Positions 51,307 through 59,896 of a DNA stretch of 64,000 nt are shown in pieces. The translations under genes were made by a program, and so were the position numbers. The DNA comes from CAYOYK01 sp964408185 (lineage in GTDB: Bacteria; Bacillota; Clostridia; Christensenellales; Aristaeellaceae): positions 1 to 64,000 of the forward strand of contig CAYOYK010000006.1 of the NCBI GenBank assembly GCA_964408185.1, given 5' to 3'. The notes beneath the pieces are model-generated. The model did no database searches. It was not told where the DNA came from and saw only the letters and a list, made by a program, of their open reading frames with translations. Position 1 is the stretch's first letter; each line of letters opens with the position of its first letter.

Positions 51307-51872
51307 CTATTTTTTGGCGAACGATTGCAGCATGTCCGCGGTGGAATCAAGATACGATTCCAGAATGATGGAAGGGTTGCCGATGGAATTCTGCAAATAG
51401 ATCCCGTCGGCGGAAAGCAGCACAAGCCATGCGAGATAATCGGCGGAGATTCCCGTTACGCGATCGGACAGCTTTTGCGCGACCAGCGCGTGGAAGGAGG
51501 TGTAAAACTCGCACAGGCGCTTGCGGATGGCCGAGTTGCCGTGCGTCGCCTCGGCGTACATTTGCATACGCATGGAGGCCTTGCGCACATCCGCGCGCAC
51601 AAGATAATTCACGAGCCCGCGCAGAGAGGTATCTTCCTTTGGGTCCTCGTCCCAAAGGACCAGCTCCTTGCTTTGCTGTTGCAGGTAGTACTCCGTTAAA
51701 GCCAGCAGCAGATCGCTCCGGCTTTTGAAATGATAATACAGCGTGCCCTTGGAAATTCCCGCCTCCGCAGCGTTTGGGAAAGAGAGATCCCCTCGTAGAA
51801 GTTATGTTCCAAAAGACGCATCGTGACCTCAAGAATACGCTGACGGATGTTTTCTCGTTTTGGAGCGGCCAT
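51307..51872 (-). pseudogene. TetR-family regulator broken by a one-base frameshift
   Basis: The start ATG 51872 (GAGG upstream) gives MAAPKRENIRQRILEV and continues to EGISLSQ. The remainder of the helix-turn-helix (NAAEAGISKGTLYYHFKSRS) and the ligand domain to the stop at 51307 continue in another frame. The shift lies at 51773-51775, where three A residues on the coding strand should be four to restore the frame. The slippery-site rule for programmed -1 shifting is not met in the incoming frame. It is either a disabled regulator or a sequencing error. It lies divergent to the GH2 gene and probably controlled it. Confidence 0.85.
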
Positions 51873-51901
51873 AGAGCACCTCGCTTCGTTTCGTCCAATT
51901 T

Positions 51902-51930
51902 AGTATATCAGCTTTGCTACTTTTTGTCTA
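51902..51930 (-). promoter_or_regulatory. Promoter of the tetR gene
   Basis: On the minus strand TAGACA (51930-51925) and TATACT (51907-51902) have 17-bp spacing. Confidence 0.7.
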
Positions 51931-51956
51931 CTTTCGGAACACGTTTTTATCGCATC

Positions 51957-51985
51957 TTGACAAAATTTTAATGCATTTGTATTAT
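51957..51985 (+). promoter_or_regulatory. Promoter of the GH2 gene
   Basis: Perfect TTGACA (51957-51962), 17 bp, TATTAT (51980-51985). An inverted repeat TGACA-N10-TGTCA (51986-52005 by count) starts at the end of the -10 box and is a candidate TetR operator. Confidence 0.75.
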
Positions 51986-52027
51986 GACAATAAACAATCT
52001 GTCAATCGGCAAGAAAGAGGATGCAAT

Positions 52028-55012
52028 ATGCTGCCAGTCTATGAGGACGTTACAAGACTCCATGTGGGAACGGAAGCGAACCGCTGCTTTTATTTGCCTT
52101 ATCCGTCGGCCGAGCAGGCGCGCGGTATGGGGGAGAGCGCCCGCGCGCTTTCGCTTTGCGGAGAATGGGACTTTGCGTATTATGATCGGTACTGCGACCT
52201 GCCCGGAGCCATCGCCTTCTCCCGCAGCATTCCCGTGCCGTCCGTATGGCAAAATCAGGGCGTGGACAGGCATCAGTACACCAATGTGCGCTATCCCATC
52301 CCTTACGATCCGCCCTATGTGCCCACCGACAACCCTTGCGGGGTATATCATCGCCGCTTTTCGCTGCACAGGAACCCAGACGAGCGGTATACCCTGTATT
52401 TTGAGGGCGTGGACAGCTGCTTTTTCCTTAACGTGAACGGCAGGGAAATCGGCTTCAGTCAGGTATCGCACAGCCCCAGCGAGTTTGACGTGACCGACGC
52501 GGTGTGCGACGGTGAAAACGATATTACCGTGCTGGTGCTGAAGTACTGCGTCGGCACCTACTTGGAGGATCAGGACAAGCTGCGCATGTCGGGCATATTT
52601 CGCCCCGTCACGCTGCTGATACGCCCGGCGCGCCACATCCGCGATTATTTTGTGCACACGGACTTGGCCGATGATTTTTCCCGCGCGACGATCAGGGTCG
52701 ATCTCTCCTTTGCCGGCGGGCCGATCGAGACGCGGGGCACGCTGATCGCTCCCGGCGGCGAGACGCTGGCGGTCGCCTGCGCCGAGGGCGAGACGCTCAC
52801 ATTCGCCGTCGATCATCCCGCGCTTTGGAACGCGGAGCAGCCGAACCTGTACACGCTGCTGCTGCAAACCGAGAACGAGTGCATCCCGCAGCGGGTCGGC
52901 CTGTGCCAAGTCCGCACGGAAAACGGCGTGCTGCTGGTCAATGGCCAAGCGGTCACCCTGCGCGGCGTAAATCGTCACGACAGCGACCCGGTAACGGGCT
53001 ATGCCGTCAGCCGCGAGCAGATGCTGCGGGACTTGATTGTTATGAAGCAGCACAACATCAACGCCATCCGTACCAGCCATTATCCCAACGCGCCGGTTTT
53101 CCCGCAGCTCTGCGCGGAGCTTGGCTTTTACGTCATCGCGGAGAGCGACGTGGAGAGCCACGGCGTGACGGAGCTGTACGAGCCGTCCGGCACGCCTTAC
53201 CATGAAAAAATGCGCCTCATCGCAAACGAGCCGATGTTTGCCGCGGCCATCCTTGACCGTGTGCAGCGAAACGTAATAAGGGATCAAAACTGCGCATGCG
53301 TGCTGATGTGGTCGCTGGGCAACGAGTCCGGCTGGGGCGAGAACTTCCGCCGCGCGGGCGAGTGGGTGAAGGCGTACGATCCGTCCCGCCTGCTGCACTA
53401 CGAGGGAGAGTCGTTCGAGCAGGACGCAGGCGGCGCGGCCGAGACGCTGAGCGACGTCCACAGCCGGATGTATCCCTCGCTGGACGAGCTGAGGCGCCTC
53501 CTGAAAAGCGACGCGTCCCAGCGGCCTTTCGTGCTGTGCGAGTACGTACACGCCATGGGCAACGGCCCCGGCGATATCGAGGATTATCAGCGGCTCATCG
53601 ACAGCGAGCCAAGGCTCTGCGGCGGCTTTGTGTGGGAATTCTGCGATCATGCCGTGTACATGGGCATGACGGCGACGGGCCGCCGCAAGTACTTCTACGG
53701 CGGGGACTTTGGCGAGTACCCGCACGACGGGAACTTTTGCATGGATGGGCTGGTGTATCCCGACCGCACGCCGCACACCGGACTCCTGGAGTACAAAAAT
53801 GTCCAGCGGCCCATCCGCGCGGAGCTGCTGGCCGCGTCGCCGTGCCGCGTCCGCCTGACCAGTCATTTGGATTTTGCCGACGCGGGCGAGCTCTACGAGG
53901 TGCGCTACCGCTTGGAGCGGGACGGCGAGCGCGTGGAGGAGGGCGTTCTGCCCGCGTTCCGGCTGCCGCCGCACGGCGCGGTCGAGCTGGATGTGCCCGT
54001 CCGGGCCGAGCAAGCGGGCTGCTGCCTGCTGACGCTGCAATACGCGCGCAGGCGGGAGACCCCCGTGCTGTCCGCCGGACATATCGCGGGGTTCGACCAG
54101 CTTACGCTGCGCGACGCGCGGGTGCGCCCGATGCTGCCTGCGCTGCCGGAGGGCCGCGTGCGCGCGGAGGAGAGCGAAAACCAGATCATTGTCAGCGGAG
54201 AGGGCTTCCGCTATGTGTTTGATAAGCAGGCGGGCGCGTTCAGCAGCCTGACGGCGGGGGAACGCTCGCTGCTGGCCAAGCCCATGCAGTACAACCTTTA
54301 CCGCGCGCCCACGGACAACGACCGCAACGTGCGCCTGCAATGGGAGGCGGCCGGATATGACCGCCTGCGCGCCCGCGCGCAGGACGCGGCCGCGCGGGTA
54401 CTGAGCGACGGCAGCGTTGAGCTTAGCTGCCGCGTTACGCTGGCGGCGGTCTATCGTCAGCCCGCGATGCGCATTGACGCGCGCTACACGGTTGCGTCAA
54501 GCGGGGAGATCACCATCCGTCTGGACGGCGAAAAGACCGCCTGCATGCCCCCGCTGCCGCGGTTTGGCTTGCGCCTGTTCCTGCCGCGCGCCATGAACAG
54601 GGCCGAGTACTTTGGCTTCGGCCCGCAGGAGAGCTATGCGGATAAGCGCCGCGCGTCGCTCCGCGGCAAATTTATCACCACCGCCCAGCAGGACCACGAG
54701 CCCTACCTGCGCCCGCAGGAGAACGGCAGCCATTGCGGCTGCGACTATGTGACGGTCACGGACGGCAGAAGCGGGCTGTGCGCCTTGCCGGAGGGCAGCC
54801 TTTCGTTCAGCCTCTCGCCCTACACGCAGGAGGAGCTGGCAGGCAAGGCGCACCAGTTTGAGCTGGAGCCCTGCGGCGAGTCCGTGCTCTGCTTGGACGC
54901 GGCCATGGCGGGCGTCGGCTCCAATAGCTGCGGCCCGGCGCTGCTGCCCGAATATCGGCTGGACGGCGAGCGCTTTGCGCTGGCAATGACGCTGCGGCCT
55001 GTGCTGGGGTAA
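52028..55012 (+). CDS. GH2 beta-galactosidase (LacZ family)
   Basis: A 994-residue cytoplasmic enzyme with the five-domain LacZ layout. The acid/base is E433 (SLGNESGWGEN) and the nucleophile E505 (FVLCEYVHAMGN). The sugar-binding RTSHYPN segment and a complete C-terminal beta-sandwich domain are present. I prefer ATG 52028 with AAGAGG upstream over the longer frame from 51914, which would run through the promoter. It would cut galactose from galacto-oligosaccharides made by the GH53 enzymes; lactose is an alternative. Confidence 0.93.
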   Translation: MLPVYEDVTRLHVGTEANRCFYLPYPSAEQARGMGESARALSLCGEWDFAYYDRYCDLPGAIAFSRSIPVPSVWQNQGVDRHQYTNVRYPIPYDPPYVPTDNPCGVYHRRFSLHRNPDERYTLYFEGVDSCFFLNVNGREIGFSQVSHSPSEFDVTDAVCDGENDITVLVLKYCVGTYLEDQDKLRMSGIFRPVTLLIRPARHIRDYFVHTDLADDFSRATIRVDLSFAGGPIETRGTLIAPGGETLAVACAEGETLTFAVDHPALWNAEQPNLYTLLLQTENECIPQRVGLCQVRTENGVLLVNGQAVTLRGVNRHDSDPVTGYAVSREQMLRDLIVMKQHNINAIRTSHYPNAPVFPQLCAELGFYVIAESDVESHGVTELYEPSGTPYHEKMRLIANEPMFAAAILDRVQRNVIRDQNCACVLMWSLGNESGWGENFRRAGEWVKAYDPSRLLHYEGESFEQDAGGAAETLSDVHSRMYPSLDELRRLLKSDASQRPFVLCEYVHAMGNGPGDIEDYQRLIDSEPRLCGGFVWEFCDHAVYMGMTATGRRKYFYGGDFGEYPHDGNFCMDGLVYPDRTPHTGLLEYKNVQRPIRAELLAASPCRVRLTSHLDFADAGELYEVRYRLERDGERVEEGVLPAFRLPPHGAVELDVPVRAEQAGCCLLTLQYARRRETPVLSAGHIAGFDQLTLRDARVRPMLPALPEGRVRAEESENQIIVSGEGFRYVFDKQAGAFSSLTAGERSLLAKPMQYNLYRAPTDNDRNVRLQWEAAGYDRLRARAQDAAARVLSDGSVELSCRVTLAAVYRQPAMRIDARYTVASSGEITIRLDGEKTACMPPLPRFGLRLFLPRAMNRAEYFGFGPQESYADKRRASLRGKFITTAQQDHEPYLRPQENGSHCGCDYVTVTDGRSGLCALPEGSLSFSLSPYTQEELAGKAHQFELEPCGESVLCLDAAMAGVGSNSCGPALLPEYRLDGERFALAMTLRPVLG

Positions 55013-55060
55013 GCAAACGAAGCAGCCGCTTTGCTCTGCCCGTCGCTCCGCGAGGGGTTG

Positions 55061-55200
55061 GGGGAGCCGCGCTCCCCAAATGGATTCCGCCTTGGGCGAC
55101 CTGTCCGTCCAAGGCGGCGGCGTTGCGAAGGAACGCTTCCCAACGCTTTTCATCGGCCGCGTTCTGTGAGGGAGGCCCTCGCCGACCGAGCAGGTTGCAG
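55061..55200. other. Intergenic element with four consecutive perfect hairpins
   Basis: The 312-bp gap after the GH2 gene has no supported ORF. Its hairpins are GGGGAGC/GCTCCCC (55061-55077), CCGCCTTGG/CCAAGGCGG (55087-55117), GCGTTG..GAAG/CTTC..CAACGC (55120-55146) and GAGGG/CCCTC (about 55167-55180). Such density suggests a dispersed palindromic repeat or a structured RNA. No second copy lies in this window. Confidence 0.5.
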
Positions 55201-55216
55201 GCGAAAAGAGCAAACC

Positions 55217-55243
55217 TCAAAAAAAGCGGCGCAGCCGCTTTTT
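55217..55243. terminator. Bidirectional terminator between GH2 and bceB genes
   Basis: AAAAAGCGGC pairs with GCCGCTTTTT; runs of T occur on both strands (five on plus, seven on minus). Confidence 0.85.
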
Positions 55244-55255
55244 GACGACCTATAC

Positions 55256-55291
55256 AAAGCGGGTCGGCACACAGTCGTGCCGGCCCGCTTT
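55256..55291 (-). terminator. Second hairpin terminator of the bceAB transcript
   Basis: A 15-bp stem AAAGCGGGTCGGCAC with its complement and loop of six, 33 bp after the bceB stop. The T-rich element at 55217 follows it on the minus strand. Confidence 0.75.
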
Positions 55292-55324
55292 GCCGTGAAC
55301 GCTTGCTCCGGTCCTTGCCGGTGC

Positions 55325-57325
55325 TTACTTTTCCCATTCCACCAGCTTGTAGTAGGTACGGCTGGTAAGCAGGTAAACGACCATGTACACCAGCGCGAAC
55401 AGCAACCCGGTGAGCAGTATGCTCAGGTTGATAAGCCGCGTGTTGCCCAGCCCAAAGATGGCCAGAAGCTGCCGCATCATGTTGGACGCGCCAATGGTAT
55501 GCACGCCCGCCACCAGCAGCGGCAGCAGGAACACGGAGAGAATCTGGCGGTTGACGGTGCTTTTCACCTGATCCTTGTCCATGCCGACCTTCTGCATAAT
55601 GATAAACTGGTCGTGGTCGCTGTATCCCTCGCTGACCTGCTTAAAGTAGATAATCAGCACAGTCGCCATCAGGAACATCAGCCCGATAAACAGCCCAAGG
55701 AACAGGAAGCCGCCGCTCAGGGCGTTCCAGTTGCCTTGGAGAATGTACACGCTCTGGTAGTTGAAGGCGACGCTGCTCTGGAAGCTGAGCGTTTGCAGCT
55801 CGTCGCTGTACGCGCGGCACGCGTCCGCGTCGCCGGACAGATCCCACTGGATCATGCGCCGCTGCTGCATCGTGGAGCCGGGGCCGCCCAGATCGGCGTA
55901 CATTTGCGCGGCAGCGGCCGCGTCGGGCAGTATGAACGCGTACTCCGCATAAATGGACGCGCCCACCTGCTCCTGACGCAGAAATGTGTTCAGCTCCGTC
56001 TTTACGGTATAGGAACGGCCGCCGATCTCGTATGTGGCCGGAACCGTGCGGCTGCTTATCAGGCTGAACACGGCAAGCTCGCCGTCGCCCAGCGCAAGCT
56101 GCTCGCCCGTGATCCGCTCATACTGCTGCTGATCCATAAGGGTCAGCTCGGCAAAGGCGGTGAAGTCGGACACCATGTCCCGCTGCGCCTCGCTCATCCT
56201 GCTGAACGTATCGTTCTGATAAAACGCGTTGCCAAAGTAGATATCGGCGGTGATTTCCTCCGCGACGGCGACCTCCGGGTGATCGGCCAGCGCCTGCGCG
56301 CGGATAGCATCCGCCGTGTCGTAGGCGCTGCCGCCTTCGTCCACAACGCTCATGTGAACCTGATAGGGGAACTCGCGCTTGAGGACGTCCTTCTGGCCGG
56401 TATAGAGCGCGGTGGTGGTGCCCAGCGTGATAATGACCATCGTGGATAGGATGCACACGGTCGCCAGTCCGGCGGCGTGCTGCTTCATGCGGTAGAGCAT
56501 GCCGCTCAGGGTGACAAAGTTTTTGCGCTTGTAGTAGATGCGCTTGACCTTTTTCAGCGATTTGAGGATGACGATGCTCCCGGCGATGAACAGCGCGTAG
56601 GTGCCCAAGATGACCAGCATCACCGCAAAGAAGAACGCGACGATCGCCATCAGCGGGTCCTTGACCGAGCCGGCCATTACGTAGCCGCTCACCATGCAAA
56701 TCAGGCCGAGGATCGCAAGGACCCAATGGCTCTTGGGCTCCCGCTCCCCGCGCTGCGAGCCCATCAGCAGCGTGGCGGGGCACGCAAGGCGCATGTACAG
56801 CACGTTGCGCAGCAGCAGCAGCAGGAACGACAGCGCAAAGAACACCGCGCATACAATCAGCGCCGGAACGCTTACGCCGGAGGTCAGCGGCACGGGCGTG
56901 CCAACCAGCCGCTCGACAAACAGGAACATCAGCTTGCCCAGCAGCATCCCCATCGAAAGCCCGACGGCCAAGCATACCGCGGCGGATACAAGGCTCTCCA
57001 CCAGCAGCATGCGTGCGACATGGCGCTTATCCAGCCCCAGCACGCTGTACAGGCCCAGCTCCTTCATGCGGCGCTTAAAAAGAAAGCTGTTGGCGTACAG
57101 CATAAAGAAGAACGTGAACAGAACCATCACAAAGATGCCAAGCCCCAGCACAAGCGCAAGGCTTTCGCCGCCGCGCATTTTGGAGATGCCGGGGTTGAAG
57201 GACATCATGCAGAACGTGTACAGGCAAAAGACCGAGATCGTGCAGCCCAGCAGAAACGGCAAATACAGCCTGCGGTTGCGCCAGATGTTGCCGAGCGCGA
57301 GCTTCCAGTACAGCTTGATCTTCAT
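55325..57325 (-). CDS. BceB-type ABC permease (antimicrobial-peptide sensing and detoxification)
   Basis: A 666-residue FtsX-fold permease with about ten membrane segments. It has KLALGNIWRNRRLYLPFLL at the N-terminus, FKRRMKELGLYSVLGL after the second FtsX helix pair, and a large extracellular domain (about residues 310-520), the peptide-contact domain in this family. These transporters free undecaprenyl-pyrophosphate or lipid II from peptide antibiotics and signal flux to their kinase. The start overlaps the bceA stop by 4 nt. Confidence 0.92.
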   Translation of the reverse strand: MKIKLYWKLALGNIWRNRRLYLPFLLGCTISVFCLYTFCMMSFNPGISKMRGGESLALVLGLGIFVMVLFTFFFMLYANSFLFKRRMKELGLYSVLGLDKRHVARMLLVESLVSAAVCLAVGLSMGMLLGKLMFLFVERLVGTPVPLTSGVSVPALIVCAVFFALSFLLLLLRNVLYMRLACPATLLMGSQRGEREPKSHWVLAILGLICMVSGYVMAGSVKDPLMAIVAFFFAVMLVILGTYALFIAGSIVILKSLKKVKRIYYKRKNFVTLSGMLYRMKQHAAGLATVCILSTMVIITLGTTTALYTGQKDVLKREFPYQVHMSVVDEGGSAYDTADAIRAQALADHPEVAVAEEITADIYFGNAFYQNDTFSRMSEAQRDMVSDFTAFAELTLMDQQQYERITGEQLALGDGELAVFSLISSRTVPATYEIGGRSYTVKTELNTFLRQEQVGASIYAEYAFILPDAAAAAQMYADLGGPGSTMQQRRMIQWDLSGDADACRAYSDELQTLSFQSSVAFNYQSVYILQGNWNALSGGFLFLGLFIGLMFLMATVLIIYFKQVSEGYSDHDQFIIMQKVGMDKDQVKSTVNRQILSVFLLPLLVAGVHTIGASNMMRQLLAIFGLGNTRLINLSILLTGLLFALVYMVVYLLTSRTYYKLVEWEK

Positions 57326-58086
57326 GCCTGCTCGCCTCCGTCGTTCAGGGCGGACAGGGAGGTGACGATCTTTTGATAGAAGCCCTCGCGGTCGCTTTCG
57401 CCGCGATAAAGCTGGTGGAACACCACGCCGTCCTTGATAAAGAGCACGCGGCCCGCATAGCTGGCGGCCTGAGCGCTGTGCGTAACCATCAGCAGGGTCT
57501 GGCCCTGCTCGTTGACGGTTTTGAAGAGGCGGAGCAGGCTCTTGCTGGCCTTGCTGTCCAGCGCGCCGGTCGGCTCGTCGGCCAGCACCAGCTCCGGCTG
57601 TGTGATCAACGCGCGCGCCACGGCGGCACGCTGCTTTTGCCCGCCGGAAACCTCGTAGGGGAACTTGGTCAGGATGACCTCAATGCCCAGCAGCTTGGCA
57701 AGCGGGGCCAGCCGCGCCTCCATCTCGGCGATGGAGGTTTCGCTGAGCACAAGCGGAAAGAGAATGTTGTCCTTGAGGGTGAACGTATCCAGCAGATTGA
57801 AGTCTTGGAACACAAAGCCAAGGTGCTCGCGGCGGTAGGCGCTCATCTCCTTGTCCTTCAGGGTGGAGAGCGCGCGGCCCTTCAGCGTCACCTCGCCCGC
57901 CGTGGGGCGGTCCAGCGTGGCAAGAATGTTGAGCAGCGTGGTCTTGCCCGATCCGCTCTCGCCCATGATGGCGACAAACTCGCCCTCCTCCACCGTAAAG
58001 GAAACATCGCTCAGCGCCTGCGTTTTGTGAGCGCCAAGACGGGTCGCGTAGATTTTTTGCACATGGTCAACTGTCAGCATGGACAT
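57322..58086 (-). CDS. BceA-type ABC transporter ATPase
   Basis: A 254-residue MacB-like ATPase. It has Walker A GESGSGKTT, signature VSGGQKQRAAVARA, Walker B LVLADEPTGALDS and H-loop VTHSAQ. AAGGAGG lies upstream of the start. It is preceded by a 108-bp gap that holds a weak -10 box and direct repeats, the usual position for BceR control, and is coupled to bceB. Confidence 0.94.
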   Translation of the reverse strand: MSMLTVDHVQKIYATRLGAHKTQALSDVSFTVEEGEFVAIMGESGSGKTTLLNILATLDRPTAGEVTLKGRALSTLKDKEMSAYRREHLGFVFQDFNLLDTFTLKDNILFPLVLSETSIAEMEARLAPLAKLLGIEVILTKFPYEVSGGQKQRAAVARALITQPELVLADEPTGALDSKASKSLLRLFKTVNEQGQTLLMVTHSAQAASYAGRVLFIKDGVVFHQLYRGESDREGFYQKIVTSLSALNDGGEQA

Positions 58087-58118
58087 GGAATGACCTCCTT
58101 GATCTGTATTTCAGGGAG

Positions 58119-58182
58119 AGCATACCACGCGGCGCGCCCCGCCGCCATTTCGGCGGGTGACAATTCACGCCGTCTATGTGAC
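58119..58182 (-). promoter_or_regulatory. Putative BceR-controlled promoter of bceAB
   Basis: On the minus strand a TATGCT -10 (58124-58119) lacks a good -35. Upstream, two GTCAC direct repeats (58182-58178 and 58161-58157) are 21 bp apart, two helical turns, as an OmpR-type activator could need. A GGCGG/CCGCC hairpin lies between. Assignment to BceR is inferred from position. Confidence 0.45.
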
Positions 58183-58194
58183 GGATTTGAAAGA

Positions 58195-59187
58195 CTAGCA
58201 CAGCTCCTCCCAGTCCTCGCGGGGGAACGCCAGCGTGACGGAGGTTCCCTGCTCAGGCTGGCTTGTGATGCTCAGCTTGATGTGCAGCCGGTCGCAAACC
58301 AGCTTGCACAGGTAGAGCCCGATGCCCGTGCTCTTTTGATACTCCCGGCCGTTGCGCCCGGTAAAGCCGCGCTCAAACACGCGGGGCACGTCCTCCGGCT
58401 GGATGCCGATGCCTGTGTCCGTGAGGGTGAGCGTATCGCCGTTCTCCATACGCAGGGTCACGCCGCCGACCTGCGTGTACTTGACCGCGTTGGAGAGGAT
58501 TTGCTCCAGCACCAGCAGGAGCCATTTTTCGTCCGTGAGCACCTGCTCGTCGCCGATCTCCAGCGCGACGGTCAGGCGCTTGTAGATCATCTGCGGGGCC
58601 AGCTTTTTGATGGCGGTCTGCGCGATGGCCTTCAGCGAGCAGCGCTCGAAGGCTAAGTCCTCATGGAAGCTCTCCATGCGCTGATAAGCCAGCGCAAGCT
58701 CGGCATAGCGCTCTATCTGCCCAAGCTCGCGCCCCATAGCGGCGGCGCGGCTGTCCGCCTCCTCGCCCAAAAGAAGGCGCAGGGCGGAAATCGGCGTTTT
58801 GATTTGATGGACCCACATGGAGTAGTAATCGTCCCGCTCCTGATCGCGCCTGCGGGTTTGCCCGGCGCGCGCCTCGTACGCGCCGCATTGGGCCGCGTAA
58901 AGCCGCTGATATGCCGCCTCGCACGGGCCGATGGTCCTCGGCAGGGGCAGCGGCGCGTCCGGCACGGTTTCGGTCACATGATCCACGGCATTGGTGCGCG
59001 TGGCCATCAGCACGGTGGAAACGCCCCACCACACCAGCAGCAGGACGGCGCACAGCAAAAGGCCGTATTCATACGGCTCGCGCGGCAGCCCGTACAGGAG
59101 AAACAGCAGCGCGTAGATCAGCAGGCAGGCAAACGCGGGCGCCAAGCGCCAGAGCGCGTGCCCGGCCGCGCGGAGCCAGTTTTTCAT
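58195..59187 (-). CDS. BceS-type intramembrane-sensing histidine kinase
   Basis: A 330-residue kinase with two membrane helices (about residues 14-32 and 40-60) and almost no extracellular loop between them, typical of kinases that sense through a BceAB transporter. The phosphoacceptor His is in WVHQIKTPISALRL (about residue 128), the N-box has NAVKYT, and the G-boxes are DTGIGI and STGIGLYL. The start overlaps the bceR stop by 4 nt. Confidence 0.93.
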   Translation of the reverse strand: MKNWLRAAGHALWRLAPAFACLLIYALLFLLYGLPREPYEYGLLLCAVLLLVWWGVSTVLMATRTNAVDHVTETVPDAPLPLPRTIGPCEAAYQRLYAAQCGAYEARAGQTRRRDQERDDYYSMWVHQIKTPISALRLLLGEEADSRAAAMGRELGQIERYAELALAYQRMESFHEDLAFERCSLKAIAQTAIKKLAPQMIYKRLTVALEIGDEQVLTDEKWLLLVLEQILSNAVKYTQVGGVTLRMENGDTLTLTDTGIGIQPEDVPRVFERGFTGRNGREYQKSTGIGLYLCKLVCDRLHIKLSITSQPEQGTSVTLAFPREDWEELC

Positions 59188-59873
59188 GCGTCGGCCTCCA
59201 GCAGGTAGCCCTCGCCCTTGCGGGTCAGCACGCAGTCCGTCAGCCCGATGCCCTCCAGCTTTTTGCGCAGGCGCGTCACGTTGACGGTGAGGGTATTATC
59301 GTCCACAAAGGTATCGGTGTCCCAGAGCTTGAGCATGAGCATCTCGCGGCTGACTACCGCGCCCTTGTGCTGGAGCAGCATGGAGAAAATGCGCTGCTCG
59401 TTGGTGGTGAGCTGGGCGGTCTGGCTGTTCAGCGTGACGCGGGCCTCCTCCGGCTGCACGAGCGCGCCGCGGTAGAACAGGGCGCTCTGCGGCCCGGTGT
59501 AACGGTAGCAGCGGCGAAGCATGGCCTGCACCTTGCTGCACAGCACGTCCATATCAAACGGCTTGGTGATGTAATCGTCCCCGCCAAGCGACATGCCCAT
59601 TACCATGTCCGCGTTGCCCTCCCGCGAGGATACGAACAGGATCGGCGTTTGGGATACGGCCCGAAGCTTCTCGCACCAGTAATAGCCGTTGTAATAGGGC
59701 AGGTTGATATCCAGAAGCACCAAATGCGGCTTGCGCTCCTCAAACGTCTCCAGCACGCGCGCAAAATCCGTCTGGCAAAAGGCGTCAAAGCCCCATGCGC
59801 AGAAGCGCTTTTTCATTTGCTCGGCGATCACCGGGTCGTCCTCCACGATCATAATGCAATAGGGCGTATCCAT
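59184..59873 (-). CDS. BceR-type OmpR/PhoB response regulator
   Basis: A 229-residue regulator. The receiver domain has the acidic pair EDD, phosphoacceptor Asp in LLDINLPYYNGYYW (about residue 55) and the conserved Lys in YITKPFD. A winged-helix DNA-binding domain follows (about 130-226, REMLMLKLWDTDTFVDDNTL). I use ATG 59873 with GGAGG upstream; the same frame stays open far upstream but only as a shadow of the PAP2-DgkA gene. It is 23 bp downstream of that gene. Confidence 0.94.
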   Translation of the reverse strand: MDTPYCIMIVEDDPVIAEQMKKRFCAWGFDAFCQTDFARVLETFEERKPHLVLLDINLPYYNGYYWCEKLRAVSQTPILFVSSREGNADMVMGMSLGGDDYITKPFDMDVLCSKVQAMLRRCYRYTGPQSALFYRGALVQPEEARVTLNSQTAQLTTNEQRIFSMLLQHKGAVVSREMLMLKLWDTDTFVDDNTLTVNVTRLRKKLEGIGLTDCVLTRKGEGYLLEADA

Positions 59874-59896
59874 GCGTGCCTCCGTATCGGTCGGAA

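Noticed and set aside
51770..51780. Programmed -1 frameshift in the tetR gene
   Set aside because: CCCAAAC looks slippery, but the incoming frame reads TCC-CAA-ACG, so tRNAs would not re-pair after slipping. A simple indel explains it better.
51968..54340. 790-residue minus-strand ORF
   Set aside because: Antisense to the GH2 gene; no ribosome site and shadow composition.
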